Source: SAR202 cluster bacterium bin22 (GTDB taxonomy: Bacteria; Chloroflexota; Dehalococcoidia; Lucifugimonadales; UBA3495). Taken from it: a stretch of DNA of 64,000 nucleotides. Where the stretch lies: positions 1 through 64,000 of the forward strand of contig MPMM01000006.1 in NCBI GenBank assembly GCA_002238505.1, in the 5' to 3' direction. Position numbers and translations under genes: made by a program. Below the pieces are notes generated by a model that saw only the letters and a program-made list of their open reading frames with translations, was not told the origin of the DNA and made no database searches. Of the stretch, positions 41,667-51,983 are shown one piece after another. Each line of letters starts with the position of its first letter. Position 1 is the first letter of the stretch.

Positions 41667-42989
41667 ATGAACACATCCCTGCAGAGCCTGTCCAACCGCC
41701 TTCCCTTCTTCTACGGGTGGATCGTGCTGGCCTCCGCCAGCAGCACCCAGGTGGTGCGCAACGCCTCCGCCAGCCTTACCCTGGCCGTGTTTATCTATCC
41801 CATTGCCGCCGACCCGGAACTGGGCTGGAGCCGCACCCTGATTTCCGGCGCGGCCAGCGTTGGCGGCCTGGCGGCATCGGCCCTGTCTCCACTGGTGGGC
41901 TGGCTGATTGACCGATACGGCGCGCGCTTTGTGCTGGCCTCCAGCGTATTCATTATGGGCCTGGCCACGATATCCCTGGCCTGGGCCACCATTCCCATCT
42001 TCTTTTACATCTTTTACGGCATAAGCCGGGTTATCTTCGCCAGCCCCATACCCATCGGGGCATCGGTGGTAGTCTCGCGGTGGTTCGTTCGAATGAGAGG
42101 ACGGACCAATGGAATCCTCTTCGCCTCCCACTCCATCGGCCTTGTCGCCTTCCCGCTGATAGCCTCTGGAGTCATCATTACCCACGGCTGGCCCATGGCG
42201 TGGATTGTCCTGGGAGCGCTGGTGTGGATTATCGCCCTGGCGCCGGTGACGTTCCTCATAGTGCAGCAACCGGAAGATCTGGGCCTCCGCCCTGACGGAG
42301 ATCCGGCTCCCGACATCGATTCCACTTTGACCGACAAACCGGAAGCTGCGGCTGAGGCTTCTGCTACCGCATCCGTTCCGGAAGAGCCCGCCTGGACCTT
42401 GAAGGAGGCCATGAAAACCCCGGCCCTCTGGATCCTGGCGGCCGGAGTAGGCACCCTCTTCCTGGTACAGGCCGGCATCAACACCCACCTGGCGGCCCTG
42501 CTGCGCGACGAAGGACTGAGCGTCTTCCAGTCGGGCCTGGGCCTGAGCCTCTCCGCCGCCTTCATGGGCGCCGGCAGCCTGGCCTGGGGTTGGATTGCCG
42601 AGCGCTTCCCGGTACGCTACGTACTGATGGCAGTGGCCGTCGCCGTCGCAATACCGGCCCTCCTCTTCCTGACGGCCGACACGCCCCTGGAGGGACTGGC
42701 CTTCTCGTCCCTGTTCGGATTTGGCGTGGGCGGGATGCTGTCGGTGCCCCCGGTGGCCTACGCCGACTACTACGGTCGCCGGTCTTTGGGGGCCATCCGT
42801 GGCGTAACCGAGCCCTTCACCAGCCTGGAGCAGGCCATCGGCACCGTGGCGGCGGGCCTCGTCTTCGACCTGACCGGCAGCTACGATATCGCCCTGACCA
42901 TCTTCGCGTCCCTGGGAGGGTTGACGGCGGTGGCCCTGCTGTTTGCCCGACCTCCCCTGCGTCCCGCCTCCGCTACCGCCAGCGTCTGA
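41667..42989 (+). CDS. MFS transporter (oxalate/monocarboxylate-like)
   Basis: The 440-residue protein has 12 predicted membrane segments in two halves joined by a soluble loop (about 212-255, rich in Ala/Pro/Glu). The family loop 2-3 motif GWLIDRYGARFVL and the start FYGWIVLASASSTQVVRNA are typical of the MCT/OFA group of the major facilitator superfamily. It should carry small organic anions across the inner membrane; substrate unknown. It has only a weak ribosome site. The next gene starts 43 bp downstream. Confidence 0.88.
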   Translation: MNTSLQSLSNRLPFFYGWIVLASASSTQVVRNASASLTLAVFIYPIAADPELGWSRTLISGAASVGGLAASALSPLVGWLIDRYGARFVLASSVFIMGLATISLAWATIPIFFYIFYGISRVIFASPIPIGASVVVSRWFVRMRGRTNGILFASHSIGLVAFPLIASGVIITHGWPMAWIVLGALVWIIALAPVTFLIVQQPEDLGLRPDGDPAPDIDSTLTDKPEAAAEASATASVPEEPAWTLKEAMKTPALWILAAGVGTLFLVQAGINTHLAALLRDEGLSVFQSGLGLSLSAAFMGAGSLAWGWIAERFPVRYVLMAVAVAVAIPALLFLTADTPLEGLAFSSLFGFGVGGMLSVPPVAYADYYGRRSLGAIRGVTEPFTSLEQAIGTVAAGLVFDLTGSYDIALTIFASLGGLTAVALLFARPPLRPASATASV

Positions 42990-43032
42990 CGCGCCGGACG
43001 ACCCGGAAAAGTAGGCGAATACCGGAGCAGCA

Positions 43033-43830
43033 ATGAACACCACCTTTTACAACGAACTGCAATTCGGGAGCGTCATAACGAGCTTCAACGAACTGAGGGC
43101 CATATTCCCCGCAGGGGGATACTTCAATCTGCTGATGCTGCCCCACGGAGCAGTACCTGGCAATGACTGGCCGTTCCCACAAAGCGAATTATGGCAACCA
43201 CCTTGCAGTTGGGATGACATCCATCCCCTCTTGGAAGACATGATTCAAGAGAACGATTGGCAGGCATTCGAGACCGGTCAGAAAAAAGACCTCCTGCGGG
43301 ACCACTGCTTGGTACATCATTTCCACCTAGAGGCGAAACGCAGCAAGGGGCCGCGGTCAGCTTACAGGTGGTTCGCCTTCCGAGATCCTAAGAGATTCGG
43401 CAACGTATGGTTCAACCTGGGAGGAACATATCTATCCCCATCCCCGGAGAAACTCGGTCAGATGTGGACATCTCCAACGTGGATGTCCAGAATCATTGAA
43501 CTATACCCGCTAGTAGCCCGAACGTACCTCATCAGAGGAACACCGATTCCAATACCCGAACCAACACGCCGTGGCGTGATACATATCTGGGAAAATGAGA
43601 AGGATTGTTACCCAGTCGTCAAAGTAGGAAACTATATTTACCTGTGTGCCGGTGGCAGGGCCGCAGAGATCGACCTAACGGGACCCGCTAGACGGGACAG
43701 ATGAAGTGTATTTGGAACAGTCGACGGCTTATTTGCCAAATACCTAGAATCGGGACCCGAGAATATGTTGGAACAAATTAAAGGGGCTTCGGAAATAGCC
43801 GATAGACTGACCGGATATGAAGCCCCGTAG
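43033..43830 (+). pseudogene. Hypothetical SUKH-like ORF interrupted by an in-frame TGA
   Basis: From ATG 43033 (GGAGCAGCA upstream) 223 codons run to TGA at 43702. The same frame then continues without a stop for 41 codons (SVFGTVDGLFAKYLESGPEN, then LEQIKGASEIADRLTGYEAP) to TAG at 43828. The reading after the TGA has protein-like composition, so the stop is probably a nonsense change. No family is certain; the layout (aromatic N-terminal half, YPVVKVGNYIYLCAGG, then FAKYLESG) loosely recalls SMI1/KNR4-SUKH immunity proteins. The sequence is AT-richer than flanking genes. If the stop is real, a 223-residue product would be made. Confidence 0.55.
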
Positions 43831-43874
43831 TTCAAAGCCGGGCTTCGCCAGTAGTTCAAAGCCGGGCTTCGCCA
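43827..43874. repeat. Two tandem 24-bp units
   Basis: GTAGTTCAAAGCCGGGCTTC GCCA occurs twice without gap (43827-43850, 43851-43874). Upstream GGGGCTTC (43783) and GAAGCCCC (43819) can pair. The rest of the spacer to 44129 shows no gene. Confidence 0.7.
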
Positions 43875-44129
43875 ACGGCGTGCGACCTCCCACTAATTGA
43901 CCCGGGTCTGCGCCTGATCCAGATTCCCTTTGGCGCCGGCGCCCTCGCAGTCCCGGTCGGCGCCGGTCAGGGCCTGGTCATCAACCAAGGAAGGCCCAAT
44001 TTCCGAGAATCAAGAATCGGCGGAAATCGTCACGTCTAAGACGGCACCGCCCTGACACAATCCGACATCGTGTGAGACAACATTCGTTGCTGCCAGGAGT
44101 AGCGGAATTTTCTCACCGGAATAAACTCA

Positions 44130-44159
44130 TTGCGCCACTAATCCGCCCCGTGCTATAAT
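44130..44159 (+). promoter_or_regulatory. Promoter of rpsO-pnp
   Basis: TTGCGC (44130-44135), 18-bp spacer, TATAAT (44154-44159), 45 bp before the rpsO start. Confidence 0.7.
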
Positions 44160-44203
44160 CTCGCGGTGTTAGAGAAGATGAGATAGAAGGTACTGCATTA
44201 GTA

Positions 44204-44470
44204 ATGCTGGATGCTGACGTACGAGAACGAATAACGCGGGAATACCGGACCCACAACAACGATACCGGGTCCACTGAGCTTCAGGTCGCCGTCCTGACCG
44301 AGCGAATTCGGCAGGTAACCGACCACCTCCGCACCCACAAGAAAGACTTCCACTCCCGCCGTGGACTGGTCAGCATGGTGTCAAAACGCCGCAGGCTACT
44401 CAATTACCTCAGTAACGAAGACGTTAACCGCTATCAAACCCTTATCAGCCGGCTGGGACTTCGCCGATAG
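44204..44470 (+). CDS. rpsO: 30S ribosomal protein S15
   Basis: The 88-residue primary rRNA-binding protein of the small subunit. It contains the S15 signature [25 protein letters not shown] and [21 protein letters not shown]. It precedes pnp, the classic conserved pair; in other bacteria S15 represses its own translation. Confidence 0.97.
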   Translation: MLDADVRERITREYRTHNNDTGSTELQVAVLTERIRQVTDHLRTHKKDFHSRRGLVSMVSKRRRLLNYLSNEDVNRYQTLISRLGLRR

Positions 44471-44615
44471 TCCCGACAGTGCCGGCCTGGCGCACGGCCA
44501 GATCCCCGCGCGCCGTCTTCTTGCCCCGGTAATAGCCGCCCTCTGCTCAACGTGCTAGCTTCGCGTTTGTCTCCTCTCCATTTATCTTTAATGTGCGAGG
44601 TTATGTAATATCCCC

Positions 44616-46973
44616 ATGCCTGAAGCTACAGTAGTAGAACGAGTTATCGGCAACGAGAAACTGGTAATCGAGTCGGGCAAGCTGGCCTTTCAGGCCCACG
44701 GTTCCGCGGTTCTCACCTACGGAGATACGGTGGTGCTGGCCACTGCGGTGATGGCCGACAAGCCCCGAGCCGACATAGATTTTCTGCCCCTGACGGTGGA
44801 GTTCGAAGAGCGGTTATATTCCGCGGGCAAGATTCCGGGCAGCTTCTTCCGCAGGGAGGGACGCCCCGGCCAGGAAGCAATCCTTTCCGCCCGTCTCACC
44901 GACCGCTCCATCCGCCCCCTCTTCCCCAAGGGTCTGCACAACGAAATCCAGGTAATCCTCACCGTCCTTTCCGCCGACCAGAAGAACCCCCCGGAAATAC
45001 TGGGCATGATCGGCGCATCGACAGCCCTGTCCATTTCCCACCTGCCCTTCTCCGGTCCCATCGGCGCCTGCCGCGTTTCCTACAACGACGGCGGGTTCAT
45101 TGTGAACCCCACCTACGCCGAGATTGCCGAGGGCCAGTTGAACATGGTGGTGGCCAGCACCCGCGACGCCATAATGATGGTGGAGGCCGGGTCCTACGAG
45201 GTATCGGAGGAGGTCATCCTGGAGGGAATTCAGAAGGCCTTTAGCGCCAACCTGATTACCATTGACCTGATTGACGAACTGGTAGGCAAGGTAGGCCAGC
45301 CCAAGCTCGAAGTTTCGGAGGACACCGAGGCGGCAGAGAGCCTGGACTCCCAGATCAAGGCCATCGTCAACGGCCGAGTAACCGAAATCCTGGAGCAGAA
45401 CTCCTTCAAGGCGGAACGGGACGAGGGCCTGGACCGGATTGAGGAAGAGGTCGCCGAGCAACTAACCGAGGAATTCGGCAAGAACAAGGTTGCCGAAGGG
45501 TTCAAGAACGTGGTCAAGGGCGAGGTCCGCCGCCGCATCCTGGACCTGGGCGTAAGGCCCGACGGCCGCAGCCTGTCGGAAATCCGGCCCATTTCCTGCG
45601 AGGTAGGCGTACTGCCCCGTACCCACGGTTCGGGTCTTTTCACCCGGGGGCAGACCCAGGTGCTGTCCGCAGCCACCCTGGGGCCCGTGAGCATGAAACA
45701 GACCCTGGACACCCTGTCTCCTGACGATACCAAGCAGTTCATGCACCACTACAACTTCCCGCCCTATTCGGTGGGCGAGGCCCGACGGGTAGGTTCACCG
45801 GGTCGGCGGGAGATCGGCCACGGCGCGCTGGCAGAGCGGGCAATCCTGTCCTCACTGCCCTCCGATATCGAGTTCCCCTACACCATTCGGGTGGTTTCCG
45901 AGGTGCTCAGCTCAAACGGCAGCACTTCCATGGGCAGCGTGTGCGGCACCAGCATGGCCCTGATGGACGCCGGTGTGCCCTTGAAGGGCCCGGTGGCCGG
46001 CATCGCCATGGGCCTGGTGACCGACAACGATGGCCGCTATGCCGTGTTGAGCGACATTCAGGGCATTGAGGACTTCCTGGGCGACATGGACTTCAAGGTG
46101 GCCGGCACGGCCTCCGGCATCAACGCCCTGCAAATGGACATCAAGCTGAAGGGGCTGGACGAGGACATCCTCCGGCAGGCCCTGGAACAGGCCCGGCTGG
46201 GCCGGCTGCACATCCTGGACAAGATGTCCGAGGCCATCACCGAGGCCCGTACCGAGATGAGCCCCTACGCCCCCAAGACCATCCGGGTACAGATTCCGGT
46301 GGAGAAGATTGGCGCGGTCATCGGCCCAGGCGGCCGGGTAATTCGCGGCATCATCGAGGAATCGGGCGCTTCAATTGACGTGGCCGACGACGGCGGCGTG
46401 ACCATCAGTTCTTCGGACCAGACGTCCCTCGAACTGGCGCGCAGCCGGATTGAAGGTCTGACCCGCGAACTGGTGGTGGGCGACATACTCACCGGCAAGG
46501 TCAACCGCCTGACCAGCTTCGGCGCCTTCGTGGAACTGATCCCCGGCAAGGACGGCCTGGTACGCAACGAGGACCTGGGCGACATGGAAGAGGAACTCAA
46601 GGTTGGCCAGGAACTCACGGTAATGGTCCAGGAGATTGACTCCATGGGACGGGTCAACGTTTCCCGCCGCGCCCTCTTTGGCGACGACGGCGGAGAGCGG
46701 CCACCGCGTCCTTCCCGCCCGCCCCAGGACCGGGGCGGCGACCGACCCCGTGGCGGCGGCTTCGGCAACCGCGGCGGTGGCGGTGGTGGACCCCGTGGCG
46801 GTGGCGGCGGTGGCCCCAGGGGAGGCCAGGGCGGTGGCGGCAACCGCGGCGGTGGCGGCGGTGGCCCCAGGGGAGGCCAGGGCGGTGGCGGCAACCGTGG
46901 CGGCAGTGGCGGCGGCGGTGGCAGCATTTCCGACCGGCGCTTCCTGGGCAACAGCGGCGGCAGGCCTCGGTAA
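44616..46973 (+). CDS. pnp: Polyribonucleotide nucleotidyltransferase with RGG-like tail
   Basis: The 785-residue PNPase degrades RNA 3'-5' phosphorolytically. Two RNase PH domains, with [20 protein letters not shown] and [18 protein letters not shown] around the second active site, are followed by a KH domain ([15 protein letters not shown]) and an S1 domain ([19 protein letters not shown]). The last about 95 residues (from about 690) are an unusual Gly/Arg/Pro-rich disordered tail with RGG and GGGGPRGG repeats, partly a 51-bp DNA tandem repeat. Such tails bind RNA or form condensates in other proteins. The operon with rpsO is ended by the terminator at 47013-47077. Confidence 0.96.
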   Translation: MPEATVVERVIGNEKLVIESGKLAFQAHGSAVLTYGDTVVLATAVMADKPRADIDFLPLTVEFEERLYSAGKIPGSFFRREGRPGQEAILSARLTDRSIRPLFPKGLHNEIQVILTVLSADQKNPPEILGMIGASTALSISHLPFSGPIGACRVSYNDGGFIVNPTYAEIAEGQLNMVVASTRDAIMMVEAGSYEVSEEVILEGIQKAFSANLITIDLIDELVGKVGQPKLEVSEDTEAAESLDSQIKAIVNGRVTEILEQNSFKAERDEGLDRIEEEVAEQLTEEFGKNKVAEGFKNVVKGEVRRRILDLGVRPDGRSLSEIRPISCEVGVLPRTHGSGLFTRGQTQVLSAATLGPVSMKQTLDTLSPDDTKQFMHHYNFPPYSVGEARRVGSPGRREIGHGALAERAILSSLPSDIEFPYTIRVVSEVLSSNGSTSMGSVCGTSMALMDAGVPLKGPVAGIAMGLVTDNDGRYAVLSDIQGIEDFLGDMDFKVAGTASGINALQMDIKLKGLDEDILRQALEQARLGRLHILDKMSEAITEARTEMSPYAPKTIRVQIPVEKIGAVIGPGGRVIRGIIEESGASIDVADDGGVTISSSDQTSLELARSRIEGLTRELVVGDILTGKVNRLTSFGAFVELIPGKDGLVRNEDLGDMEEELKVGQELTVMVQEIDSMGRVNVSRRALFGDDGGERPPRPSRPPQDRGGDRPRGGGFGNRGGGGGGPRGGGGGGPRGGQGGGGNRGGGGGGPRGGQGGGGNRGGSGGGGGSISDRRFLGNSGGRPR
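46810..46911. repeat. 51-bp tandem repeat inside pnp
   Basis: Two near-identical in-frame units of 51 bp starting GTGGCCCCAGGGGAGGCCAG encode the Gly/Arg tail; unit edges are at 46810 and 46861. Confidence 0.85.
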
Positions 46974-47012
46974 GACCCGCCGTACCACCAGCAATTCAGG
47001 ATAACTGGAATT

Positions 47013-47077
47013 CCGCCCATCTCGGGTTTGTTGAGGGGGTTTCCCTTCGGCAAAGGCTGAGATGGGCGGGACTTTTT
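47013..47077 (+). terminator. Terminator of rpsO-pnp
   Basis: CCGCCCATCTC pairs with GAGATGGGCGG over a 35-nt loop, followed by GACTTTTTGC. Confidence 0.75.
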
Positions 47078-47348
47078 GCTGGCCGAAAGGCGCGCGGCAT
47101 GCCCATACGGACCAGGCAGTTTGACTGCTGACGGCTACCCTTCAAGGTATTGTCAGGATCCAATACCGTATTAAACCCGAGAGATATCAGGCCCTTCGGC
47201 TGCGTCCAGGGCGACACGATTGCGGGCTGTGGTTGTGCTTCGCGAACAGGACAGCCATGCCCTGATACAGGTGGTTCCAAGAGCGCAATGGCACCCACGA
47301 GGGCTGCCCATACGACCTTCAGCGCCGAATGCGAACCCGGCAGGTATC

Positions 47349-47482
47349 CAGGGTCTTTCGATTGTCGGTGGCAACTCCTCAAGTCCGATCGTGGTGAGCT
47401 TGGAGAACCATTCCGGGCGGCCCTTCGACGGACTCAGGGCGAACGGAGGAAGCGACTCTACCAGAATAATCGAAAGACCCTG
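47349..47482. mobile_element. MITE-like element, copy 4, with 9-bp target duplication
   Basis: Perfect 15-bp terminal inverted repeats, 134 bp long. GCAGGTATC flanks it at 47340-47348 and 47484-47492, with one extra C on the right. The rest of 47078-47684 shows only short repeat echoes (CCCTTCGGCTGCGTCCAGGG at 47190, TTTCGCCGGAATGACGGG at 47607). Confidence 0.9.
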
Positions 47483-47684
47483 CGCAGGTATCGCCCTCAG
47501 GTTGACACCCCCATACCCCCTCCATACACTGCTGACTTACCGACCCTATGCGTTCAGGACTTCCCTGTTGAAAATCCTGGCCGTATGGCGGTGGAGTTGC
47601 TTCCGGATTTCGCCGGAATGACGGGTCAGTCGGACGGCGTTTTGAACCCATTCAGGAATTTCTCGAGCAGGTGCCAAAGAGAGA

Positions 47685-48764
47685 ATGTGGCAGGCCCCTG
47701 AGGATGTGCTGGAGGCGGTTGCCATTGGCGCCGGTATATTGGGTACCGGAGGCGGCGGCAACCCATACATCGGGCAGTTGCGGGCGCGGCAGGCTTTGCG
47801 CCGGTGGGGTCCGGTAACCGTCCTGGCGCCGGAAGAGGTCCCTGAAGACGCCCGGGTAATCTGCGTGGGCGGCATCGGGGCGCCGACGGTGGGTATTGAG
47901 AAGGTGCGAGACCTCCAGTCGTACCATGCCCTGCGCGCCATCGAGGAGTTCACGGGAGAGCAGGCCACCGCCCTCATCTCCAACGAAATTGGCGGCAGCA
48001 ACTCGGTGGAAGTGATGATCGCCGCCGCCAAGGCCGGCCTTCCCATCGTGGATGCCGATGGCATGGGCCGCGCTTTCCCCGAGTTCCAGATGAAAACCTT
48101 CTTCGTGTACGGCGTGCCCTGCTGCCCCATGGCCATTGCCGACGAGAAGGGGAACTCCATCATCATCCGGGAGACCATCACCCCGGCCTGGGCCGAAAGG
48201 CTGGCCCGGGCGGCCACCATACAGATGGGCTGCGTGGCCTGCTACGCCGTGGCGCCCATGTCCGCCGAGCAGGTGAGAAACACCGCCGTTCCCAACACCC
48301 TTTCCCTGGCCCGCGACCTGGGCAACGCCGTCCAGCAGGCCCATGACACCGGCAGAGACCCGATGGAAGCCATCCTGAACACCTGCCCGGGAAGGATTCT
48401 ATTCTCCGGAAAGGTAGCGGACCTGGACCGGCGCACCACGGGCGGCTTCGCCCGGGGCACGCTGGCAATTGAAGGGCTGGACGATTTCACCAGCCACAGG
48501 ATGGTAATAGACTTCCAGAATGAGAACCTCATTGCCCGGGTGGACAGGGAGATTGTTTGTACTGTCCCCGACCTAATCTGTGCCGTGACCACCGACGGGG
48601 GCGAACCAGTAACCACGGAACTGATGCGTTACGGCCTGAGGGTGACCATCCTGGGCTTCCCGGCTCCTGCGCTGTGGACGACACCCCAGGGCCTGCACGA
48701 GTCCGGGCCCCAGCACTTCGGCTACGACACCGAATACATACCCCTGCAGGTCGCGGCAGACTGA
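47685..48764 (+). CDS. DUF917 family protein
   Basis: The 359-residue protein is a DUF917 member: the Gly-rich loop ILGTGGGGNPYIGQL, NEIGGSNSVEVM and DGMGRAFPEFQMKTF are its motifs. DUF917 genes normally occur beside hydantoinase/oxoprolinase genes, as here: the next gene begins 1 bp after its stop, implying a complex or joint pathway in ring-amide (hydantoin, oxoproline) or ketone/acyl-carboxylation chemistry. AGAGAGA precedes the ATG. Precise function unknown. Confidence 0.88.
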   Translation: MWQAPEDVLEAVAIGAGILGTGGGGNPYIGQLRARQALRRWGPVTVLAPEEVPEDARVICVGGIGAPTVGIEKVRDLQSYHALRAIEEFTGEQATALISNEIGGSNSVEVMIAAAKAGLPIVDADGMGRAFPEFQMKTFFVYGVPCCPMAIADEKGNSIIIRETITPAWAERLARAATIQMGCVACYAVAPMSAEQVRNTAVPNTLSLARDLGNAVQQAHDTGRDPMEAILNTCPGRILFSGKVADLDRRTTGGFARGTLAIEGLDDFTSHRMVIDFQNENLIARVDREIVCTVPDLICAVTTDGGEPVTTELMRYGLRVTILGFPAPALWTTPQGLHESGPQHFGYDTEYIPLQVAAD

Positions 48765-48765
48765 A

Positions 48766-50307
48766 ATGTTTGTGGGAGTAGATGTAGGGGGCACCAATAC
48801 CGACGCCGTCCTGATGGACGGCAATCAACTGGTTGGCGCAGCCAAGGTGCCTACTACCGGCGACGTAACCTCAGGAATCGTTGATTCGGTAACCGAACTG
48901 CTCCGGCAGCACCCTGACCACACCATCGACGCAGTGATGGTTGGCACCACCCACTTCACCAACGCCCTGCTGGAACGCAGGGAACTGTCGCCCACCGCAG
49001 TGCTGAGGCTGTGCCTGCCGGCCACCCGGTTGCTGCCACCCCTGGTGGACTGGCCCGAGGAGTTGAAGGACGCCATCGGGGGCTTCACCTATATGGTCGG
49101 CGGCGGCAACGAGTTCGACGGCAGAGAGATTTCCTCCCTGGACCGGGACGGCCTGCGACAGGCGGTAGGGGATATGGTGCGCCAGGGAGTGCGGGCCGTT
49201 GCCGTCTGCGGTGTCTTCTCTCCCGTTGACCCGGCCCACGAGAACGAGGCGGCCGCCCTTATTAGCGAGGAAGCGCCGGAGTTACGGGTATGCCTCTCCC
49301 ACGACAATGGGCGCATGGGTCTGCTGGAGCGGGAGAACGCCGCCGCCCTGAACGCCTGCCTTGGCGAGGTGGCTAACCGGACCGTCCAGGGCATAGCCGA
49401 GGCCCTGAAGAGGCTGGGCATTGACGCGCCCCTGTTCATGAGCCAGAACGACGGTACCCTGATGGACACGGACTTTGCCGCCCGCTTTCCCGTGCTGACC
49501 ATCTCCTCGGGTCCCACCAACAGCATGCGGGGCGCGGCGTACCTGTCGGGCATCACCGACGGCATTGTGGTGGACGTGGGCGGGACTTCCACCGATGTGG
49601 GGGCGCTGGTGAAGGGATTTCCCCGTGAGTCGGCGGTGGCCGTGCACCTGGCCGGCGTCCGGACCAACTTCCGCATTCCCGACATGGTTTCCATCGCCCT
49701 GGGCGGGGGCACCGTGGTAACACCCGACCCGTGGCGCATGGGTCCGGAGAGCGTGGGCTACCGTCTTACCGAAGCGGCGCGGGTCTTTGGCGGAGACGCC
49801 CTGACCACCACGGACCTGGCAGTCGCCGACGGACGGGCCAGCATCGGATACCCCCAGCGGGTGGCGGGACTGGACCCGTCACTGGTCGAACGGGCCATGG
49901 CCGAAATTCAGGCCCGGGTTGAGACCGCCGTGGACCGGGTGAAACTCAGCGGAGAAGACGTGCCGGTGGTTCTGGTAGGCGGGGGCAGCATTCTGCTGGG
50001 AGATGCGCTGGCCGGGGCTTCCCGGGTGTTGCGGCCCGAACATGCTGGCGTGGCCAATGCAATTGGGGCCGCCATAGCCCAGGTGGGCGGTCAGATGGAG
50101 CGGGTCTATTCGCTGGAGTCGGGAGGCCGTGCCGAGGCAATTGCCGATTGCTCGGCAGGGGCCGTGCAAAGGGCTGCTGCCGCCGGCGCTGACCCGTCAA
50201 CCATAGAAGTGGTGGACGTGGAGGAGGTTCCCCTTACCTACATCCCCAGCAACGCCACCCTGGTGCGGGTGCGGGCCGTGGGAGACCTGGCGCTTTTTGG
50301 CGCCTGA
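48766..50307 (+). CDS. Hydantoinase/oxoprolinase N-terminal type (HyuA-like)
   Basis: The 513-residue ATP-dependent hydrolase belongs to the HyuA family of the ASKHA fold. Phosphate loops are FVGVDVGGTNTDAVL at the N-terminus and GIVVDVGGTSTDVGAL in the middle, with adenosine-site GGGSILLG later. The family opens cyclic amides or carboxylates ketones at ATP cost. Compared with full HyuA (about 680 residues) it is shorter, and no HyuB is adjacent; DUF917 takes that position. It is translationally coupled to DUF917. Confidence 0.88.
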   Translation: MFVGVDVGGTNTDAVLMDGNQLVGAAKVPTTGDVTSGIVDSVTELLRQHPDHTIDAVMVGTTHFTNALLERRELSPTAVLRLCLPATRLLPPLVDWPEELKDAIGGFTYMVGGGNEFDGREISSLDRDGLRQAVGDMVRQGVRAVAVCGVFSPVDPAHENEAAALISEEAPELRVCLSHDNGRMGLLERENAAALNACLGEVANRTVQGIAEALKRLGIDAPLFMSQNDGTLMDTDFAARFPVLTISSGPTNSMRGAAYLSGITDGIVVDVGGTSTDVGALVKGFPRESAVAVHLAGVRTNFRIPDMVSIALGGGTVVTPDPWRMGPESVGYRLTEAARVFGGDALTTTDLAVADGRASIGYPQRVAGLDPSLVERAMAEIQARVETAVDRVKLSGEDVPVVLVGGGSILLGDALAGASRVLRPEHAGVANAIGAAIAQVGGQMERVYSLESGGRAEAIADCSAGAVQRAAAAGADPSTIEVVDVEEVPLTYIPSNATLVRVRAVGDLALFGA

Positions 50308-50469
50308 CCCCAGGGTTTCGGGAGTGCAGACTGGCCGAGGGCCTGTATTGCTTACGGAGGATAGCCCCCATAAGGCATGCCACTAATATTTTCGCCCGTA
50401 ACGGGCCCGTGTTGGCGGACGTCGGGAAGCCAGGGCATAAGCGAGACCGTTCAGCCGCAAATTGTCGTA

Positions 50470-50492
50470 CAGGCGGGTTACAGACCCGCCTG
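50470..50492. terminator. Hairpin between HyuA-like and amt genes
   Basis: CAGGCGGGT, loop TACAG, ACCCGCCTG between converging stop codons. T-run weak. Otherwise no feature in 50308-50591. Confidence 0.55.
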
Positions 50493-50591
50493 TCAATACA
50501 AAGCCCGGTTATTCACAAAATCCCCGTATCGCCTCCTTGAGCAAGAACGCCTTCATTTGTGAACATTCGTGCCCGTTTGTGGGCAAAATCC

Positions 50592-51983
50592 CTAGTCCTC
50601 GTCCATATCTGGCATCAGGACGAACTCGGGGTAGGACTCCATGTGGAGTTCGCCAGCGTCCTGACCCAGGCGTTCCACGTCGTAGGAGACCCGCGCCTTG
50701 ATGGTCAGGTCCATCAGCTTCCAGATGCCCCAGGAAACAGCGAACACAAACGCGCCTATGGACACGATACCCAGAGCCTGGATGTGGATGGGCGCGCCCC
50801 CGGTAATGCTCACCGCCAGGGTGCCCCAGATGCCGGCGAACAGGTGAGCCGGCACTGCCCCTACCACATCATCCAGCTTTAACTTTTCCAGCAGTTTCAA
50901 TCCCAGGACAACAACGAGGCCGCCTACGGCTCCTATTATCACCGCCCAATAGTGTTCGGTTATGTCGGGACGGGCGGTGATGGACACCAGGCCGGCAATG
51001 GCCCCGTTCAGGATGGCGAACAGGTCAATCCGGCCCAGCAGGGGTCGCGAAACCGCCAGGGCCACTATAACTCCGGCCGCGGCCGCCAGGTTGGTATTGA
51101 CGATGACTATGCTCATGGCCACGGCGTCCTTGACGCTGGCCAGGCCCAGCTGGGAGCCACCGTTGAACCCGACCCAGCCAAACCACAGTATGAATACCCC
51201 CAGGGTAACCAGCAGTATATTGGACGGAGGGGTGGACCGAACCGTGCCGTCGGCGCGGAACTTGCCCAGCCGGGGGCCTACTACCAGTATGCCCGCCAGG
51301 GCCGCCCACCCCCCGGTGCTGTGAACTATGGTGGAGCCGGCGAAGTCGGAGAACCCCAACTCGCTGAGCCAGCCGCCGCCCCAGGTCCAAGCGCCGACTA
51401 CGGGATAGATTATGCCCGTCAGCAGCAGGGTAAAGAGCAGGAAAGACCACATCTTGACCCGTTCGGCCAAAGCGCCGGAGACAATGGACGCCGCCGTGGC
51501 CACGAAGACCATCTGGAAGAACCAGTCGGACATTGAGGAGTAACCGGGCCCGTTGGCCAGCACTTTCGCTGCGGCCCCGTCGTCGCCACCCAGCAGCGCC
51601 ACCTCATCGCCGGTGGGCCCGTACATGAACCCGGGCATCCCGATGACCTGCATAACGTCGGTGTACATAAGGTTGTACCCGATGAAGAAGTAGGCCAGGG
51701 CGGCGATGGAGTAGAGGCCGATGTTCTTGAGACAGATCATGGCGGCGTTCTTGGTACGCACCGAACCGGACTCCAGCATCGTAAAGCCGGCGCACATCCA
51801 CATTACCAGCGCGCCCCAGATGAGGAAGGAGAAGGTGTTGAACACGAAGGCGGCTTCCTCGTCCACGCCGGCGGCGTAAGCCACCGACGGCCTGACAAGC
51901 AGAAGAGCCACCGTGGCAATACCAGTGGCAGCGGCTATGACGGCGAGACGCGGCGTGGGAAGGGAATTAAGCAGTCTGAACAT
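50592..51983 (-). CDS. amt: Ammonium transporter
   Basis: The 463-residue Amt/Rh channel has about 11-12 membrane segments after an N-terminal signal-like segment. The twin channel histidines are in STIVHSTGGWAALAG and GAVPAHLFAGIWG. ESGSVRTKNAAMICLKN is the conserved Amt motif after TM1. It takes up ammonium at the inner membrane. No glnK/glnB gene is adjacent, so regulation by a PII protein would come from elsewhere. Its ATG has GGAGAGAACC upstream. Confidence 0.95.
   Translation of the reverse strand: MFRLLNSLPTPRLAVIAAATGIATVALLLVRPSVAYAAGVDEEAAFVFNTFSFLIWGALVMWMCAGFTMLESGSVRTKNAAMICLKNIGLYSIAALAYFFIGYNLMYTDVMQVIGMPGFMYGPTGDEVALLGGDDGAAAKVLANGPGYSSMSDWFFQMVFVATAASIVSGALAERVKMWSFLLFTLLLTGIIYPVVGAWTWGGGWLSELGFSDFAGSTIVHSTGGWAALAGILVVGPRLGKFRADGTVRSTPPSNILLVTLGVFILWFGWVGFNGGSQLGLASVKDAVAMSIVIVNTNLAAAAGVIVALAVSRPLLGRIDLFAILNGAIAGLVSITARPDITEHYWAVIIGAVGGLVVVLGLKLLEKLKLDDVVGAVPAHLFAGIWGTLAVSITGGAPIHIQALGIVSIGAFVFAVSWGIWKLMDLTIKARVSYDVERLGQDAGELHMESYPEFVLMPDMDED

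Noticed and set aside
41559-43043. 494-codon frame antisense to the MFS transporter
   Set aside because: Hydrophilic Gly/Gln/Arg-rich shadow of membrane-segment codons.
43702-43704. TGA as a selenocysteine codon
   Set aside because: No hairpin of the bacterial SECIS type was recognised after it, the family does not suggest a redox site, and the gene looks foreign and decaying.
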